Origin: Deltaproteobacteria bacterium
Lineage (GTDB): Bacteria; Myxococcota; Myxococcia; Myxococcales; 40CM-4-68-19
DNA: 44,945 nt
Reading direction: 5' to 3'
NCBI GenBank assembly: GCA_005879315.1
Contig: VBLC01000064.1
Coordinates: 1-44,945 of the forward strand
The position numbers were made by a program, and so were the translations under genes. The notes beneath the pieces were generated by a model. The model worked only from the letters and a program-made list of their open reading frames with translations, had not been told where the DNA came from and made no database searches. Shown in pieces: positions 25,717 through 34,446 of this stretch. Within the stretch, counting starts at the first letter, position 1. Each line of letters starts with the position of its first letter.

Positions 25717-27450
25717 CTACTCTTCCTTCGCCACTTTGCCCTCCAGCTTGTCGAGCCAGCGGCGCGCTTTCTCCGCTGTCTCGTCGCCGGCGGGGAGCGT
25801 CTCGATCACCAGCTTGAAGGCCTTGCGCGCCGACTCGGCGTCGCTGTCCTTGGCGACGTAGCCGCGCAGGTAGATCTCCTTGGCGCGCTCGCCGACCTCG
25901 TGGAGCCCGGTCTGCGCCTGCTCGTTGGCAGGATCGTTCTGCAGCGCCGCGCGCAGATGCGTCGCCGCGGCCGGCAGGGCCTCGTCGCTGCCCAGCTGCA
26001 GGGCGGCGAGCTGCGCGTGCAGAGCGCCGAGCGCCTTGTGCACCTCGCGGGCGAGCTTGCCTTCCTTGCCCTGGGCGATGGCGCGGTCGGCGGAGGCAGC
26101 CTGCTCGAAAGCGCGGATGGCCGCGCCGAAATTCTTCGCCTGCTGCTTCGCCTGCGCGTCTTTGCAGGAGGAGTCGAACTGCTTCAGCTCGCGCAAAAGG
26201 CGGCCCGTGCGCTCGCTGCGTGCGCTCTCGGCCTTCTGGATGGCGGCGCCGAGGTCGCCGGCGAGATAGGAGTCGAGAATCGCGGCCACGTCGGCGGCCG
26301 GCGGCGCCTCGACCGCGCGACGGCGTTCTTCGCGGCGCGGCGGCGGCGCCGTCGCCGGGGGCTTCCGCGCTCCGATGGCCTCTTTCACCGCGAGCGCATC
26401 GGCGCGCGACGGCTCGACAGCCAGCACCGGCTCGAGCAGCTCCGCCGCGCCCCGCGAGTCTCCTGCCTCGGCCCTCGCGCGCGCCTCGCGGACCGCCGTC
26501 TCGAGAGCCGCGCGCAGCTCCTGCTGGATCTGCTGGACGCCTTCCGCGAGCGCGGAATCATCGGGAACTCCGGCGAGCGCGCCGCGCGCCGCTGCATAAT
26601 CCTTGCGACTCATGGCCGCCCGCGCCGCCGCGAGCGCCTCCGCCCGCGGTGCCTCTGCCTCCGCAGATTCCAGATAGCGGGCGATCTCCGGATCGCGCCG
26701 GTCCAGCTCGGCGGCGATCTTCAGCTTGTCGCGCGCCTCGACCCAGTGGCCCTGCTTGAGCAGCGCGACCCCTTCGTCGAAGCGCTGCGCGGCGAGCGCG
26801 CGGCTCTCGTTCCCCGCCGCCGATTCTGCCTCGAACCGCGCCCGCTGCGCCCGCCGCACCATCCCCACCGCGAGCACCAGAGCGAGCGCGGCGAGGATGG
26901 CGAGATAGAGCGGCGCGCGCTTCTTCAGCGAGCCGCGCTTCGGCGGCTTGCCTGCCGCGAGCCGGGAAACCTGCGCGGTGTTGGCGCCGTGCGCCACCGC
27001 CCCGCCCGGCTCGACGAACTGCACCACCGTATCGCCCATGGCGATCTGGTCGCCGTGCTGCAAGGCGTGGCGATCGACGGGCCTGCCGTTGACGCGCGTG
27101 CCGTTGCCAGAGCCTTGATCGAGGAGCACCCAGCGCTCGCCCTGCTTTTCGACGACGACGTGCTGGCGCGAGACGGAGATGTCGGGAATGACCACCGAGT
27201 TGTCCGAGCCGCGCCCGACGCTGGTGCGCGGCTCGCTGAGAATGAACTCGCCGCCCTTGCGCGGGCCGGCCGTCACCACCAGCTTGGGCCCCTCGGCGCG
27301 CGGCCGCGCCTTGCTCTTGTCGTAAACCCTCGTCGCGTCGAGCTCGTGGCGCGCCTTCTCCAGCACATCCGGAGCGGGCCCGCCCGGATGGGTGTGCTCG
27401 CTTTTCGCCGGCGAAAGCGGCTTGCGCGGCGGCGGCTTTGCGCTCGGCAT
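25717..27450 (-). CDS. FHA domain - transmembrane - TPR-like repeat protein
   Basis: A 577-residue membrane signalling or scaffold protein. The FHA domain (about 55-147) is complete: TSVGRGSDNSVVIPD, ISVSRQHVVV with the phospho-Thr-binding Arg/Ser, and GSGNGTRVNG. One transmembrane helix lies at 180-198, so FHA is cytoplasmic and the rest may be periplasmic. The remaining ~370 residues are helical, Ala-rich TPR-like repeats (RFDEGVALLKQGHWVEARDKL). FHA domains read phosphothreonine, so a Ser/Thr kinase elsewhere is expected. It follows a second FHA protein in the tad gene cluster, where FHA proteins are common in myxobacteria. Confidence 0.85.
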   Translation of the reverse strand: MPSAKPPPRKPLSPAKSEHTHPGGPAPDVLEKARHELDATRVYDKSKARPRAEGPKLVVTAGPRKGGEFILSEPRTSVGRGSDNSVVIPDISVSRQHVVVEKQGERWVLLDQGSGNGTRVNGRPVDRHALQHGDQIAMGDTVVQFVEPGGAVAHGANTAQVSRLAAGKPPKRGSLKKRAPLYLAILAALALVLAVGMVRRAQRARFEAESAAGNESRALAAQRFDEGVALLKQGHWVEARDKLKIAAELDRRDPEIARYLESAEAEAPRAEALAAARAAMSRKDYAAARGALAGVPDDSALAEGVQQIQQELRAALETAVREARARAEAGDSRGAAELLEPVLAVEPSRADALAVKEAIGARKPPATAPPPRREERRRAVEAPPAADVAAILDSYLAGDLGAAIQKAESARSERTGRLLRELKQFDSSCKDAQAKQQAKNFGAAIRAFEQAASADRAIAQGKEGKLAREVHKALGALHAQLAALQLGSDEALPAAATHLRAALQNDPANEQAQTGLHEVGERAKEIYLRGYVAKDSDAESARKAFKLVIETLPAGDETAEKARRWLDKLEGKVAKEE

Positions 27451-27475
27451 CGAAGCTCAGATTACCACGGGGTGT

Positions 27476-28750
27476 TCACTTGCTCCCCTCGGCCGCCTGG
27501 GCGGAGACGAGGTTCTCCTGCGCTTTCTTGCGGCAGCTCGAGGGATCCTCGCCAGGAAAATGGAGCAGCACCTCGCGGAAGATCTGCTGCGCTTTGTCCG
27601 CCTGTCCGTAACGCTCGAGGCGCGCGGCGGTGAAGAGCAGCCTGCCGCACTCCTTGTCCAGATCGCGTTCGCAGTCCTTGATCAGCTGCGCCACTTCCTC
27701 GTAGAGCGGCGGGCGGGGGTTGAGGCCCTCCATCTGCCGGCGCGCGGCGGCGAAGGACTTCCAGGCGTCGTAGAGATTGCGCGGCGCGATGCGGCGCTCC
27801 TCCAGCCTGCGCCGGCCGCGGTCGTAGGCCTCGCGGGCGGCGGCCATGTCCCCGGGCGTGATGGCGAGCATCTCCACCCGCACCTTGCCGACGCCCCACT
27901 CCTTGTCGCCGGCGTGCTCGCGGAAGGCGACGATGTCCCGCCCGTCGGAGCTGAGCGCCTCCTCGGGCAGCGCGATCACCTGCTCCTCGCCGCGCCCTGC
28001 TGCGACCGGGGCCCAGGCGAGGTGCTTGCCGTTGAGCCGCAGCTCCAGCTCGCTGGGCGAGCCGATGCGCAACGGCTGGTAATGAAACAGCGAGCGCGTC
28101 TTGGGCGGCAGATTGAACCCGAAGCTCACCGAGCCTTTGCACTGCACGTCGACGTCGCCCTGGCCGAAGGTGAAGCCCGCCATCCCCTCGTCGACCGCGA
28201 CCGTCTCGGGGCACTCGGGGCCCCGCGCCGCTTGCCGCTTCTGCACGGCCATGCGGACCAGGCCGGCGAAGATCAGCGCAGAGGCCGCGACGAGCGCCAC
28301 GCGCCCCGGCATCGGCAGCCGCGACCAGAGCGCCTGCGAGGCGCGCGCCCGCGGAGCGATCGACTTCGGCTGCGCGGCGGGCGCTTTCGAGAGGCGCGTC
28401 CGCTGGTCGCGCGCCTCCGGCGCAGCGGGCGCGACGACCCGCGTCTCGCCCGGATCGCCCTGCAGCGCGAACTCGAACAGCGTCGTGCCCACGCCGATCT
28501 TGTCGCCGCCGCGCAAGGGGCTCGCTCTCTCGATGGCCACGCCGTTCAGCTCGGTCCCGTTGGCCGAGCCGTTGTCCAGCAGCACCCATTGGCTTCCCTG
28601 CCGCTGGATGCGCGCGTGCAGCCGCGAGACGCCCGGCTCGTTGAGCACCAGCGAGTTCTCCGCGCCGCGGCCGATGGTGACTTCGGGCGCGTCGAACTGA
28701 AAGCTCTGTCCGCGCGAAAGGCCCGTGGCGATGGTGAGCACGAACGGCAT
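27476..28750 (-). CDS. FHA domain - transmembrane protein of the Tad cluster
   Basis: A 424-residue protein with an N-terminal FHA domain (residues 2-95: VTIGRGAENSLVL, GVSRLHARI, DNGSANGTELNG), a charged linker, a transmembrane helix (about 150-168) and a C-terminal ~250-residue part with three or four cysteines (ECPETVAV, VQCKGSVSF, DCERDLDKECG, SSCRKKAQ) and a helical TPR-like end. It starts directly after the tadC stop codon, so it is co-transcribed with cpaB-tadB-tadC. Likely a phosphothreonine-reading component attached to the secretion platform; the exact role is an inference from position. Confidence 0.85.
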   Translation of the reverse strand: MPFVLTIATGLSRGQSFQFDAPEVTIGRGAENSLVLNEPGVSRLHARIQRQGSQWVLLDNGSANGTELNGVAIERASPLRGGDKIGVGTTLFEFALQGDPGETRVVAPAAPEARDQRTRLSKAPAAQPKSIAPRARASQALWSRLPMPGRVALVAASALIFAGLVRMAVQKRQAARGPECPETVAVDEGMAGFTFGQGDVDVQCKGSVSFGFNLPPKTRSLFHYQPLRIGSPSELELRLNGKHLAWAPVAAGRGEEQVIALPEEALSSDGRDIVAFREHAGDKEWGVGKVRVEMLAITPGDMAAAREAYDRGRRRLEERRIAPRNLYDAWKSFAAARRQMEGLNPRPPLYEEVAQLIKDCERDLDKECGRLLFTAARLERYGQADKAQQIFREVLLHFPGEDPSSCRKKAQENLVSAQAAEGSK

Positions 28751-29671
28751 CTAGAAATTCCCGCCCAGGAACACTTGGTAGATGATCGGCGCGAAGATGA
28801 TGAGGAAGACGGTCGGGAAGATGAAGAAGATGAGCGGGAAGAGGAGCTTCACCGGCGCCTCGTTGGCCAGCTTCTCGGCCCGCTGGGTGCGATCGACGCG
28901 CATCTGCGTGGAGAGGATGCGGAGGATCTTGCCCAGCGGCGTGCCCATCTTGTCGGCCTGGAGGAGAGCCTGGACGAAGCTCGTCAGCGTCGGCAGATCG
29001 ACGCGGACGGCGAGGTTGCGCAGCGCCTCCTCGCGGGTCTTGCCCAGCTTCAGCTCCTTCAAGGTGATCGAGAGCTCGTCGGCGAGCGGACCCTTGCGGC
29101 CCTTCTCCACCACCTTCCCCAGCGCGGCGGCGAAGTCGAGGCCCGCCTCGACCGAGAGCGTGAGCAGATCGAGGTCGTACGGGAGCGCGCGGGTGATGGC
29201 GTGATGGCGGGCGCGCACCTTGTCGCGCAGCCAGACGAACGGGTAGAGGGCGCCGAGCAGGAGGAAGAGGATGGAGCTCGCCCAGGAGAGCCCGAGCAAG
29301 AGCGAAAGAAAGATGCCGGCCGAGAGCGAGACCAGCGCCCCCAGCTCTGCCAAAGCGAAGATCTCGGCCGCCTTCAGCTCGAGAGGCCGCCCCGCCTTCC
29401 TCGAGGCGAGCTCGATGCGCTCGAGCCAGCTCGCCGGAAACCAGCGCTCGTTGACCGCGGCGAGAAAGGCGATCACCGTCCCGCGCAGCGCGCTGAACGT
29501 GCCGCCGCCGTCGCCTGCCGCGACCAGCCCTCCCTCGCCGCTGAGCTGCGCCAGGTAGCGCTGGTAGATGAGCAGGTATCCCTGGTACGCCGCCAGCGCC
29601 AGCGCAGTGACCGCAGCCGCCGCGGCGAGCGCGAAGAGGATCTGGAGGACGTCGGGAAGCATCTCGCTCAT
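28751..29671 (-). CDS. tadC: Tad secretion inner-membrane platform protein TadC
   Basis: GspF-related inner-membrane protein that with TadB forms the platform for pseudopilin assembly. The ATG at 29671 overlaps the tadB stop (ATGA). The 306 residues have two hydrophobic N-terminal segments, a T2SSF domain with the conserved RALPYDLDLLTLSVEAGLDF and PTLTSFVQALLQADKMGTPLGKIL segments, and C-terminal helices ending in FLIIFAPIIYQVFLGGNF. A much longer open frame upstream in the same phase only shadows tadB and cpaB. Confidence 0.92.
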   Translation of the reverse strand: MSEMLPDVLQILFALAAAAAVTALALAAYQGYLLIYQRYLAQLSGEGGLVAAGDGGGTFSALRGTVIAFLAAVNERWFPASWLERIELASRKAGRPLELKAAEIFALAELGALVSLSAGIFLSLLLGLSWASSILFLLLGALYPFVWLRDKVRARHHAITRALPYDLDLLTLSVEAGLDFAAALGKVVEKGRKGPLADELSITLKELKLGKTREEALRNLAVRVDLPTLTSFVQALLQADKMGTPLGKILRILSTQMRVDRTQRAEKLANEAPVKLLFPLIFFIFPTVFLIIFAPIIYQVFLGGNF

Positions 29672-30513
29672 ACGTCGATGGCCACGATCCTGCGGATGAG
29701 CAGAAAGCCGATGAGCTGCAGCACGATGATGGTGGTCACCATCGCGTATCCGTAGAGGCCCTCGAACATCGGCTGCATCAGCTCGGGGTTCATGACGTTG
29801 ACCACCAGCCCGATGGCGAGCGGCAGCGCCGAGACGATCAGGCCCTGCAGTTTTCCCTGGCTGGTGAGCGAGGCGATCTTGCCCTGCAGCCGGAACCGCT
29901 CGCGGATGGTCGCGGCGATGGTCTCGAACATCTCCGCCATGTTTCCGCCCAGCGTGCGCGCGATATTGGTGGAGGTGGCCACCAGCTCCAGATCCTCGCT
30001 GCCGACGCGGCTCGCCATGTTGACCAGCGCCTCCTCGACGGGGACGCCGAGCTTCACTTCCTTGGTGAAGAGCCCGAACTCCTGGCGAAGGGGCGCGCTC
30101 GCCTCGCGCCCGACCTGCTCGACAGCTTGCTGGAGGGTGAGCCCGGCGCGCAGCGCATTCGACATCTGCTGCAGCGCCTCGGTGAGCTGGGTGTCGAACA
30201 GCTTGATGCGCCGCGCCCGGTAGAAGCGCACCGCCGCGGCCGGAGCGAAGAAGCCGCCCACCGCCAGGAGCGCCCCGAGGAACGGGCCGCCGACGAGATA
30301 CCCGAGCGCGGCGAAGATGAGCAGCGCCGCGATGTTGAGCAGCAAGATCTGGCCGGGCTCGATGAAGAGGAACATGTCGCTCAAGTCGTTCATCGACTTG
30401 GTGACGTAGCGGAGCTTGTACTGCTCGAAGGCCTTCTGCAGCACCTCGAGCGCGAGGAAGGCGAGGAAGAAGATCGCCGCGGTGGTGAAGAGGAAGACGA
30501 GCGCCGCCGCCAT
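29668..30513 (-). CDS. tadB: Tad secretion inner-membrane platform protein TadB
   Basis: GspF/T2SSF-family platform protein. The 281-residue protein has an N-terminal helix (3-25), two central helices (about 55-95), the cytoplasmic helical domain with LTEALQQMSNALRAGLTLQQAVEQ and GNMAEMFETIAATIRERFRLQGKIASLTSQGKLQG, and two C-terminal helices. It is somewhat shorter than average TadB, lacking an extended N-terminus. It is 3 bp after cpaB and overlaps tadC. The order cpaB-tadB-tadC is notable because the secretin, TadZ and ATPase genes that usually stand between are missing. Confidence 0.92.
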   Translation of the reverse strand: MAAALVFLFTTAAIFFLAFLALEVLQKAFEQYKLRYVTKSMNDLSDMFLFIEPGQILLLNIAALLIFAALGYLVGGPFLGALLAVGGFFAPAAAVRFYRARRIKLFDTQLTEALQQMSNALRAGLTLQQAVEQVGREASAPLRQEFGLFTKEVKLGVPVEEALVNMASRVGSEDLELVATSTNIARTLGGNMAEMFETIAATIRERFRLQGKIASLTSQGKLQGLIVSALPLAIGLVVNVMNPELMQPMFEGLYGYAMVTTIIVLQLIGFLLIRRIVAIDV

Positions 30514-30516
30514 CGG

Positions 30517-31350
30517 TCACTCGCTCTTCGCTGCCACGCCGGTGCTCTCGTGGGTGCTCTTGTTGCCCCGGATGATCTGGATGGTCTTGTAGCGGCGCTG
30601 CTGCAGCTCGCCGGCGCGCTCGCCGGTCAAGAGCGACTTCTGGTCGACCACCATTCGCTTCTCCTGGTAGTCGAGGTCGTCGGGGTTGCGCAAAAGGAGG
30701 GTGAGAGTCCCGGTCTCCTGCGCGAGCGTGAGGATCTCCGCCTCCTCGGGCAGGACCAGGAGCGTGACCGTCTGGAACTTCTTGTCCTCGTCGGGCACGA
30801 AGGTGGTGTTGGCAGTGATGCGGCCGGTCGCCAGCACGACGACGTTCTGCAGGAGCGTCACGGTCTTGAGCTGGGAAGTCTCCGGATCGCGGAAGCTGCC
30901 GATCACGTCGACGTGATCGTTGGGCCGCACCCAGAGGCCCACCGCCGTCCGCTCCTGCACCTCGATGGTCACCGCCCGGCCCTTGGGGTTGATCATGGTG
31001 GAGAAGTCGGCCTCGCGCGCCGCCTCGAAATGCGAGACGAGAATCGGGTCGCCGGACTTCAAAGGCACCATCACCCGCTGACCGACCGGGCTGTCCTGCT
31101 TGAGCGAGCCGTCCTCCTCCACCTTGATGAACGACTCGGTGACGAACTGGGTGGGCATCTCCTTGACGGCGATCATCTCCGCGTCGAGCTCGGTCCCCTC
31201 GGGGATGTCGACCTTGGCGCAGAGGATGTTGACGGTCTGCCACTTGTCCTTGACCTTGCGCTGCTGCGCCTTGATGGCGGAGTAGGCGATGAGGCCGGCC
31301 ATGAGCCCGAGCGCGAGCGCGATGAGGAGGGGATTCTTCCCGGACAGCAA
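30517..31350 (-). CDS. cpaB: Flp pilus / Tad assembly protein CpaB (RcpC), SAF domain
   Basis: Periplasmic protein thought to work with the Tad secretin. A TTG at 31350 is taken as start (GGAG 6 nt upstream); it gives 277 residues with one N-terminal transmembrane helix (PLLIALALGLMAGLIAYSAI), then the SAF domain (VNILCAKVDIPEGTELDAEM) with beta-clip repeats, the segment VGLWVRPNDHVDVIGSF and the LLVLPEEAEILTLAQETGTLTLLLRN strand typical of CpaB. The open frame continues far upstream but without meaning. A possible promoter (TTGCGC, 18 bp, TAGTCT) lies in the 91-bp gap after the anti-sigma gene. Confidence 0.88.
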   Translation of the reverse strand: MLSGKNPLLIALALGLMAGLIAYSAIKAQQRKVKDKWQTVNILCAKVDIPEGTELDAEMIAVKEMPTQFVTESFIKVEEDGSLKQDSPVGQRVMVPLKSGDPILVSHFEAAREADFSTMINPKGRAVTIEVQERTAVGLWVRPNDHVDVIGSFRDPETSQLKTVTLLQNVVVLATGRITANTTFVPDEDKKFQTVTLLVLPEEAEILTLAQETGTLTLLLRNPDDLDYQEKRMVVDQKSLLTGERAGELQQRRYKTIQIIRGNKSTHESTGVAAKSE

Positions 31351-31441
31351 AGTGGACTCCGCAGCTTGAAGACAGGCTGGGTCGAGACTACGCGGCGGGC
31401 CGGGGGACGCGCAAACCGCCTTTTGCCCGAGGGGCGAGGTA

Positions 31442-32740
31442 CTAGCGCTGGGGCGGCGATGCTGGCTGCTCGGCGGCCTTTGCGGCGGGCAGATCGGCCG
31501 CCTGCAGCGCGCGGTTCGCCGCGCTGATCGCCATGTTTTCCGACGGATGGAGCCGCTGTAGATCGGCGCGCACCTGCCGGGCCTGGTCGAAGAGACCCGC
31601 CGCCGCGAGGCACTCGACCTCGTGGGCAAGGTCCCAGGCCACCGTGCCGGCATCGCTCTGCGTGCCCGACTGCCGCATCTGCGCGGCGCTCCGATAGAGC
31701 GAAGCCGCCAGCGCATAGTTGCCCGCGTGCCGCGCGGACTGCGCCTGCGACTCGAGCATCGACGCATCGGCCGCGGGGGCAGCGAGCTGCGCCGGCATCG
31801 ACCGCGTCTTCTCGACCTCGAGCCGGCCGGCGGCGGCCTTGGCGGGCGGCGGCGCCGAGGCAGTCCTGATCGCGCGCTGGGCTGAGGGCTCGTTGGCAAC
31901 TGCGGCGAGCGGCGGTCCTGCATTGCCAGCGAGGGGAACTGGCGCTGCCGGCGGTGGGCTGGCGGCCGGCGCAGGAGGCGCGGCGCGCTCTGCCGACGTT
32001 GTTGCGGCTGCGGGCTCTTTGGCGTGGTCCGGCCTGGACGCGAGCTGGTCGGCCACGTCGCTGCCGCCGCCCACCTGCGTCTCCTCGCGAACCGCCTTCG
32101 CCTTCAGCGCCGGCTTCCTCTCTGCTCCCGCAGTCTGCTGCGGCTCTTGCGGAACGGGCGCGGGCGCCTCTGCCGCCTTCTTCAATTCGGCCTTTTCGAT
32201 GGCCTCGCTCTCCGCCCGCTTCGCCACGGCGTCGCTCTGCGCCTTGCGCGCCGCTTCCCCGACGCGGATCTCGAACTGCGCCGCGGGCTGAGGCGGCTGC
32301 TTCCTCGACTGCAAGCTCGCGCCCATCACCAGCGCCAGCCCCGCCGCGGCCGCGATCGATCCGCCGACGGCCACTCGAGTCGCCCAGCTCGCCTTGCGCT
32401 TCGATTTCGGCGCGACAGCCGCGTGGGTGTCGATGCGCGCAGCCTGCAGGCCCATCGGCTGCACCGAGCCCTTCACCTCGATCACCTCGCCCGGCAGCCC
32501 ATCGCTCTGCAGATGCGCCTCGGCGCGCGCCGCGGCGAGGATGCGCGCATCGAAGCGCGCCGGCGGCTCCTCCACCTCGCGCAGCGGCGCGACCATCCGC
32601 CTGGTGCGCGCCATCTGCGCCTCTTCGCGCTGGCAGTCGGGGCAGCCGGAGAGATGCGACTGCACCTCGGCGGCGCGGACCGCATCCAGCTCGCCGTAAG
32701 CGAGGTCGAGCAAGAGATCCTGGCACTCCGAATGCGTCAT
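31442..32740 (-). CDS. Zinc-finger anti-sigma factor with long periplasmic tail
   Basis: Probable membrane-bound anti-sigma factor of the adjacent sigma gene. Residues 1-40 form a zf-HC2/ZAS motif (Cys6, His29, Cys33 and Cys36: SHLSGCPDC) that should hold the sigma factor. A transmembrane helix lies at about 119-142. The remaining ~290 residues, predicted periplasmic, are low-complexity Ala/Pro/Glu/Lys-rich and end in a helical, TPR-like ~90-residue region (ARHAGNYALAASLYRSAAQM). The start overlaps the sigma stop by 4 bp (ATGA), the normal sigma/anti-sigma arrangement. No protease-recognition motif is seen. Confidence 0.85.
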   Translation of the reverse strand: MTHSECQDLLLDLAYGELDAVRAAEVQSHLSGCPDCQREEAQMARTRRMVAPLREVEEPPARFDARILAAARAEAHLQSDGLPGEVIEVKGSVQPMGLQAARIDTHAAVAPKSKRKASWATRVAVGGSIAAAAGLALVMGASLQSRKQPPQPAAQFEIRVGEAARKAQSDAVAKRAESEAIEKAELKKAAEAPAPVPQEPQQTAGAERKPALKAKAVREETQVGGGSDVADQLASRPDHAKEPAAATTSAERAAPPAPAASPPPAAPVPLAGNAGPPLAAVANEPSAQRAIRTASAPPPAKAAAGRLEVEKTRSMPAQLAAPAADASMLESQAQSARHAGNYALAASLYRSAAQMRQSGTQSDAGTVAWDLAHEVECLAAAGLFDQARQVRADLQRLHPSENMAISAANRALQAADLPAAKAAEQPASPPQR

Positions 32741-33369
32741 GCTCTTCCCATCCGCACGCCCGTCGACGGCTCTTCCTGCGCCAGCTCTTCGTCGATTCCC
32801 GCCGCGAGCAGCGCCTTGCGCAGCCCCTCGAGCGCGTAGCGCATGCGGCTCTTCGCCGTGTTCTCGTTGCAGCCGACCATCTCGGCGATCTCCTTGAAGG
32901 GAACCCCCGCCTGCTCACGCAGGACGAAGACCTCGCGCTGCTCCGCCGGCAGCGAGAGCAGCGCCTCCTGCAGGACGACGCGCAGCCTCGAGCTCTCCGC
33001 GGCGCGGTCGGGCGGCGCCTCGTACCCCGGCACCGAATCGACGAGCGGCGACTCGCCCTCGGGCCCCGTCTCGTCGAGGCTCCCGGTGCGGCGGAAGCGA
33101 TCGCGCCGCGATTGGTCGACGCAGAGATTACGCGCGATGGTGTAGAGCCAGGTCGAGAAGCGCGCGCGCTGCTCCCAGGCGGCGGCGCCCTTGACGATGC
33201 GCAGGAACGTCTCCTGCGCCAGATCTTCCGCTCTCTCCCGGTCTCCGAGCATTCGCAAGAGGAAGGTGAAGAGGGGGGCGCGATGCCGGCGCAGGAGCGC
33301 TTCGAAAGCGCCCACGTCGCCCTGCTGGAATGCGGCCAGCAGCTCCTCGTCGGACCGTTCCTGGGACAT
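32737..33369 (-). CDS. ECF-type RNA polymerase sigma factor (sigma-70 family)
   Basis: A 210-residue ECF sigma factor. Region 2 (about 10-85) has LLRRHRAPLFTFLLRMLGD, AEDLAQETFLRIVKG and the -10-binding segment FSTWLYTIARNLCVDQSRR. Region 4 (about 130-190) has SLPAEQREVFVLREQAGVPFKEIAEMVGCNENTAKSRMRYAL, a helix-turn-helix. It is translationally coupled to the anti-sigma gene, so its activity should depend on an envelope signal. It may direct transcription of its own operon and perhaps the cpaB-tad genes 91 bp after the anti-sigma gene, though I could not find a repeated ECF promoter motif. Confidence 0.95.
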   Translation of the reverse strand: MSQERSDEELLAAFQQGDVGAFEALLRRHRAPLFTFLLRMLGDRERAEDLAQETFLRIVKGAAAWEQRARFSTWLYTIARNLCVDQSRRDRFRRTGSLDETGPEGESPLVDSVPGYEAPPDRAAESSRLRVVLQEALLSLPAEQREVFVLREQAGVPFKEIAEMVGCNENTAKSRMRYALEGLRKALLAAGIDEELAQEEPSTGVRMGRA

Positions 33370-33427
33370 GACAACGCGCCGGGGCGCCCTCTCGATCTAA
33401 CACGCCTCCGGGAGCGCGGCCGAGCGC

Positions 33428-34339
33428 TCAGCGCGCCGCCTGTGCAGCGACGCCGTGGTAGTTCGCTGGCGGACGGAAGCCAGTCGTGCGCCGCGGCAAC
33501 TTCATGCGGGCGACCGAGCCCTTGTTCCCCCGCAGACAGTGGATGAGCAGGTGCACCGCGCGCTCGTCGAAGTGTCCGGCCTGCGCTTCGTCGAGAAGCT
33601 GGTCCACGGCCCCGCGCACGTTGAAGGCCTGCTCCCGGTATGAGCGCGGCGCCAGCAGCGCAGCGAACGCGCTCGCCAGCGCGACGAGGTCGAGGCCGCG
33701 CAAGGGCAGCGTGCCCTGGACGCGGGGATAGCCGAAGCCGGCGCGCGTGTGATGAAGCAGCGCGAGGTGCACCGCGGGCGCATCGCCCAGCACGCTGGCG
33801 AGAAGGAGCGCGCCGAAGATGGGATGGTCTTCCAGCGCCAGCGCCTCGGCTCGCGTCAAATGGTCGCGCTTGAAGCGCAGCCGTGCCGCCGCATGGCGCA
33901 TGCCGATGTCGTGGACCAAGGCGCCGGCCACCAGCCGCGCGATTCCCGGGGCAGTGCCCAGCGCAACGCGGAAGAGGCGCGCGACGATGACCGCCGTCCA
34001 GACGGCATGCTGGTAGCGCGGACCGTCCTCCCGGCGCAGCACCTCCAGCTCCGACCAGATCGGGTCGGGAAAGCGCACTTCCGTGATGGTGTCCGCGACC
34101 AGCGCACGCCATTCCTCCCGGCCCGCCAGGTGCGCCAGGGCCGGCGACTCGAAAGCCTCCAGCACGGAAGCGGCCACCGGGGTGTCGTGCAGCGGCCTCT
34201 CGTACAGGTTCATCGGCGAGCGGGCCGCGACGTCCTTGAGGAACTGCAGGTCGATGGCCTCTCCACGCGATGCCACCAGCCGTCCGTCCGCCGCGAACAG
34301 ATCCTTCGTCAGGACCGTGACGGACAGGCTGAAATCCAT
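33428..34339 (-). CDS. HD-GYP-like protein with altered catalytic motifs
   Basis: A 303-residue cytoplasmic protein. The ATG at 34339 has GGAGGAA 5 nt upstream; the frame is open 700 bp further, but without sense. Residues ~1-60 form an N-terminal DUF3391-like or linker region. The HD domain keeps His111, HD at 143-144 (GALVHDIGM), LTRAEALALEDHP and HH at 196-197, then GYP at 203-205. It departs from the catalytic HD-GYP signature: HDIGK is HDIGM and HHExxDGxGYP is HHTRAGFGYP. A cyclic-di-GMP phosphodiesterase is therefore possible but doubtful. It is encoded between the MshEN pair and the sigma operon. Confidence 0.8.
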   Translation of the reverse strand: MDFSLSVTVLTKDLFAADGRLVASRGEAIDLQFLKDVAARSPMNLYERPLHDTPVAASVLEAFESPALAHLAGREEWRALVADTITEVRFPDPIWSELEVLRREDGPRYQHAVWTAVIVARLFRVALGTAPGIARLVAGALVHDIGMRHAAARLRFKRDHLTRAEALALEDHPIFGALLLASVLGDAPAVHLALLHHTRAGFGYPRVQGTLPLRGLDLVALASAFAALLAPRSYREQAFNVRGAVDQLLDEAQAGHFDERAVHLLIHCLRGNKGSVARMKLPRRTTGFRPPANYHGVAAQAAR

Positions 34340-34446
34340 CCATTCCTCCGCGGGCGGGGCCTTCAGGCGACATAACGACGCCCCCTCGGGTGCGAAGCAA
34401 GGACTTGCGGGTGGCAGCGCGAGGCCGGCTGTGCGGCCGGGTGCGC

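Noticed and set aside
24364-27633. 1089-codon open frame on the plus strand
   Set aside because: Antisense to xseA and the first FHA gene; composition is the mirror of GC-rich codons (His/Arg/Leu-rich), no domain is recognisable.
27392-29755. 787-codon plus-strand open frame
   Set aside because: Antisense shadow of the second FHA gene and tadC.
28751-31243. 830-residue frame suggesting a fusion upstream of tadC
   Set aside because: Only the last 306 residues match TadC; the upstream part is the wrong frame of tadB and cpaB, and a coupled ATGA start exists at 29671.
32780-33420. ECF-type autoregulated promoter upstream of the sigma gene
   Set aside because: No AAC-type -35 paired with a repeated -10 motif could be found in the 58-bp gap or before cpaB.
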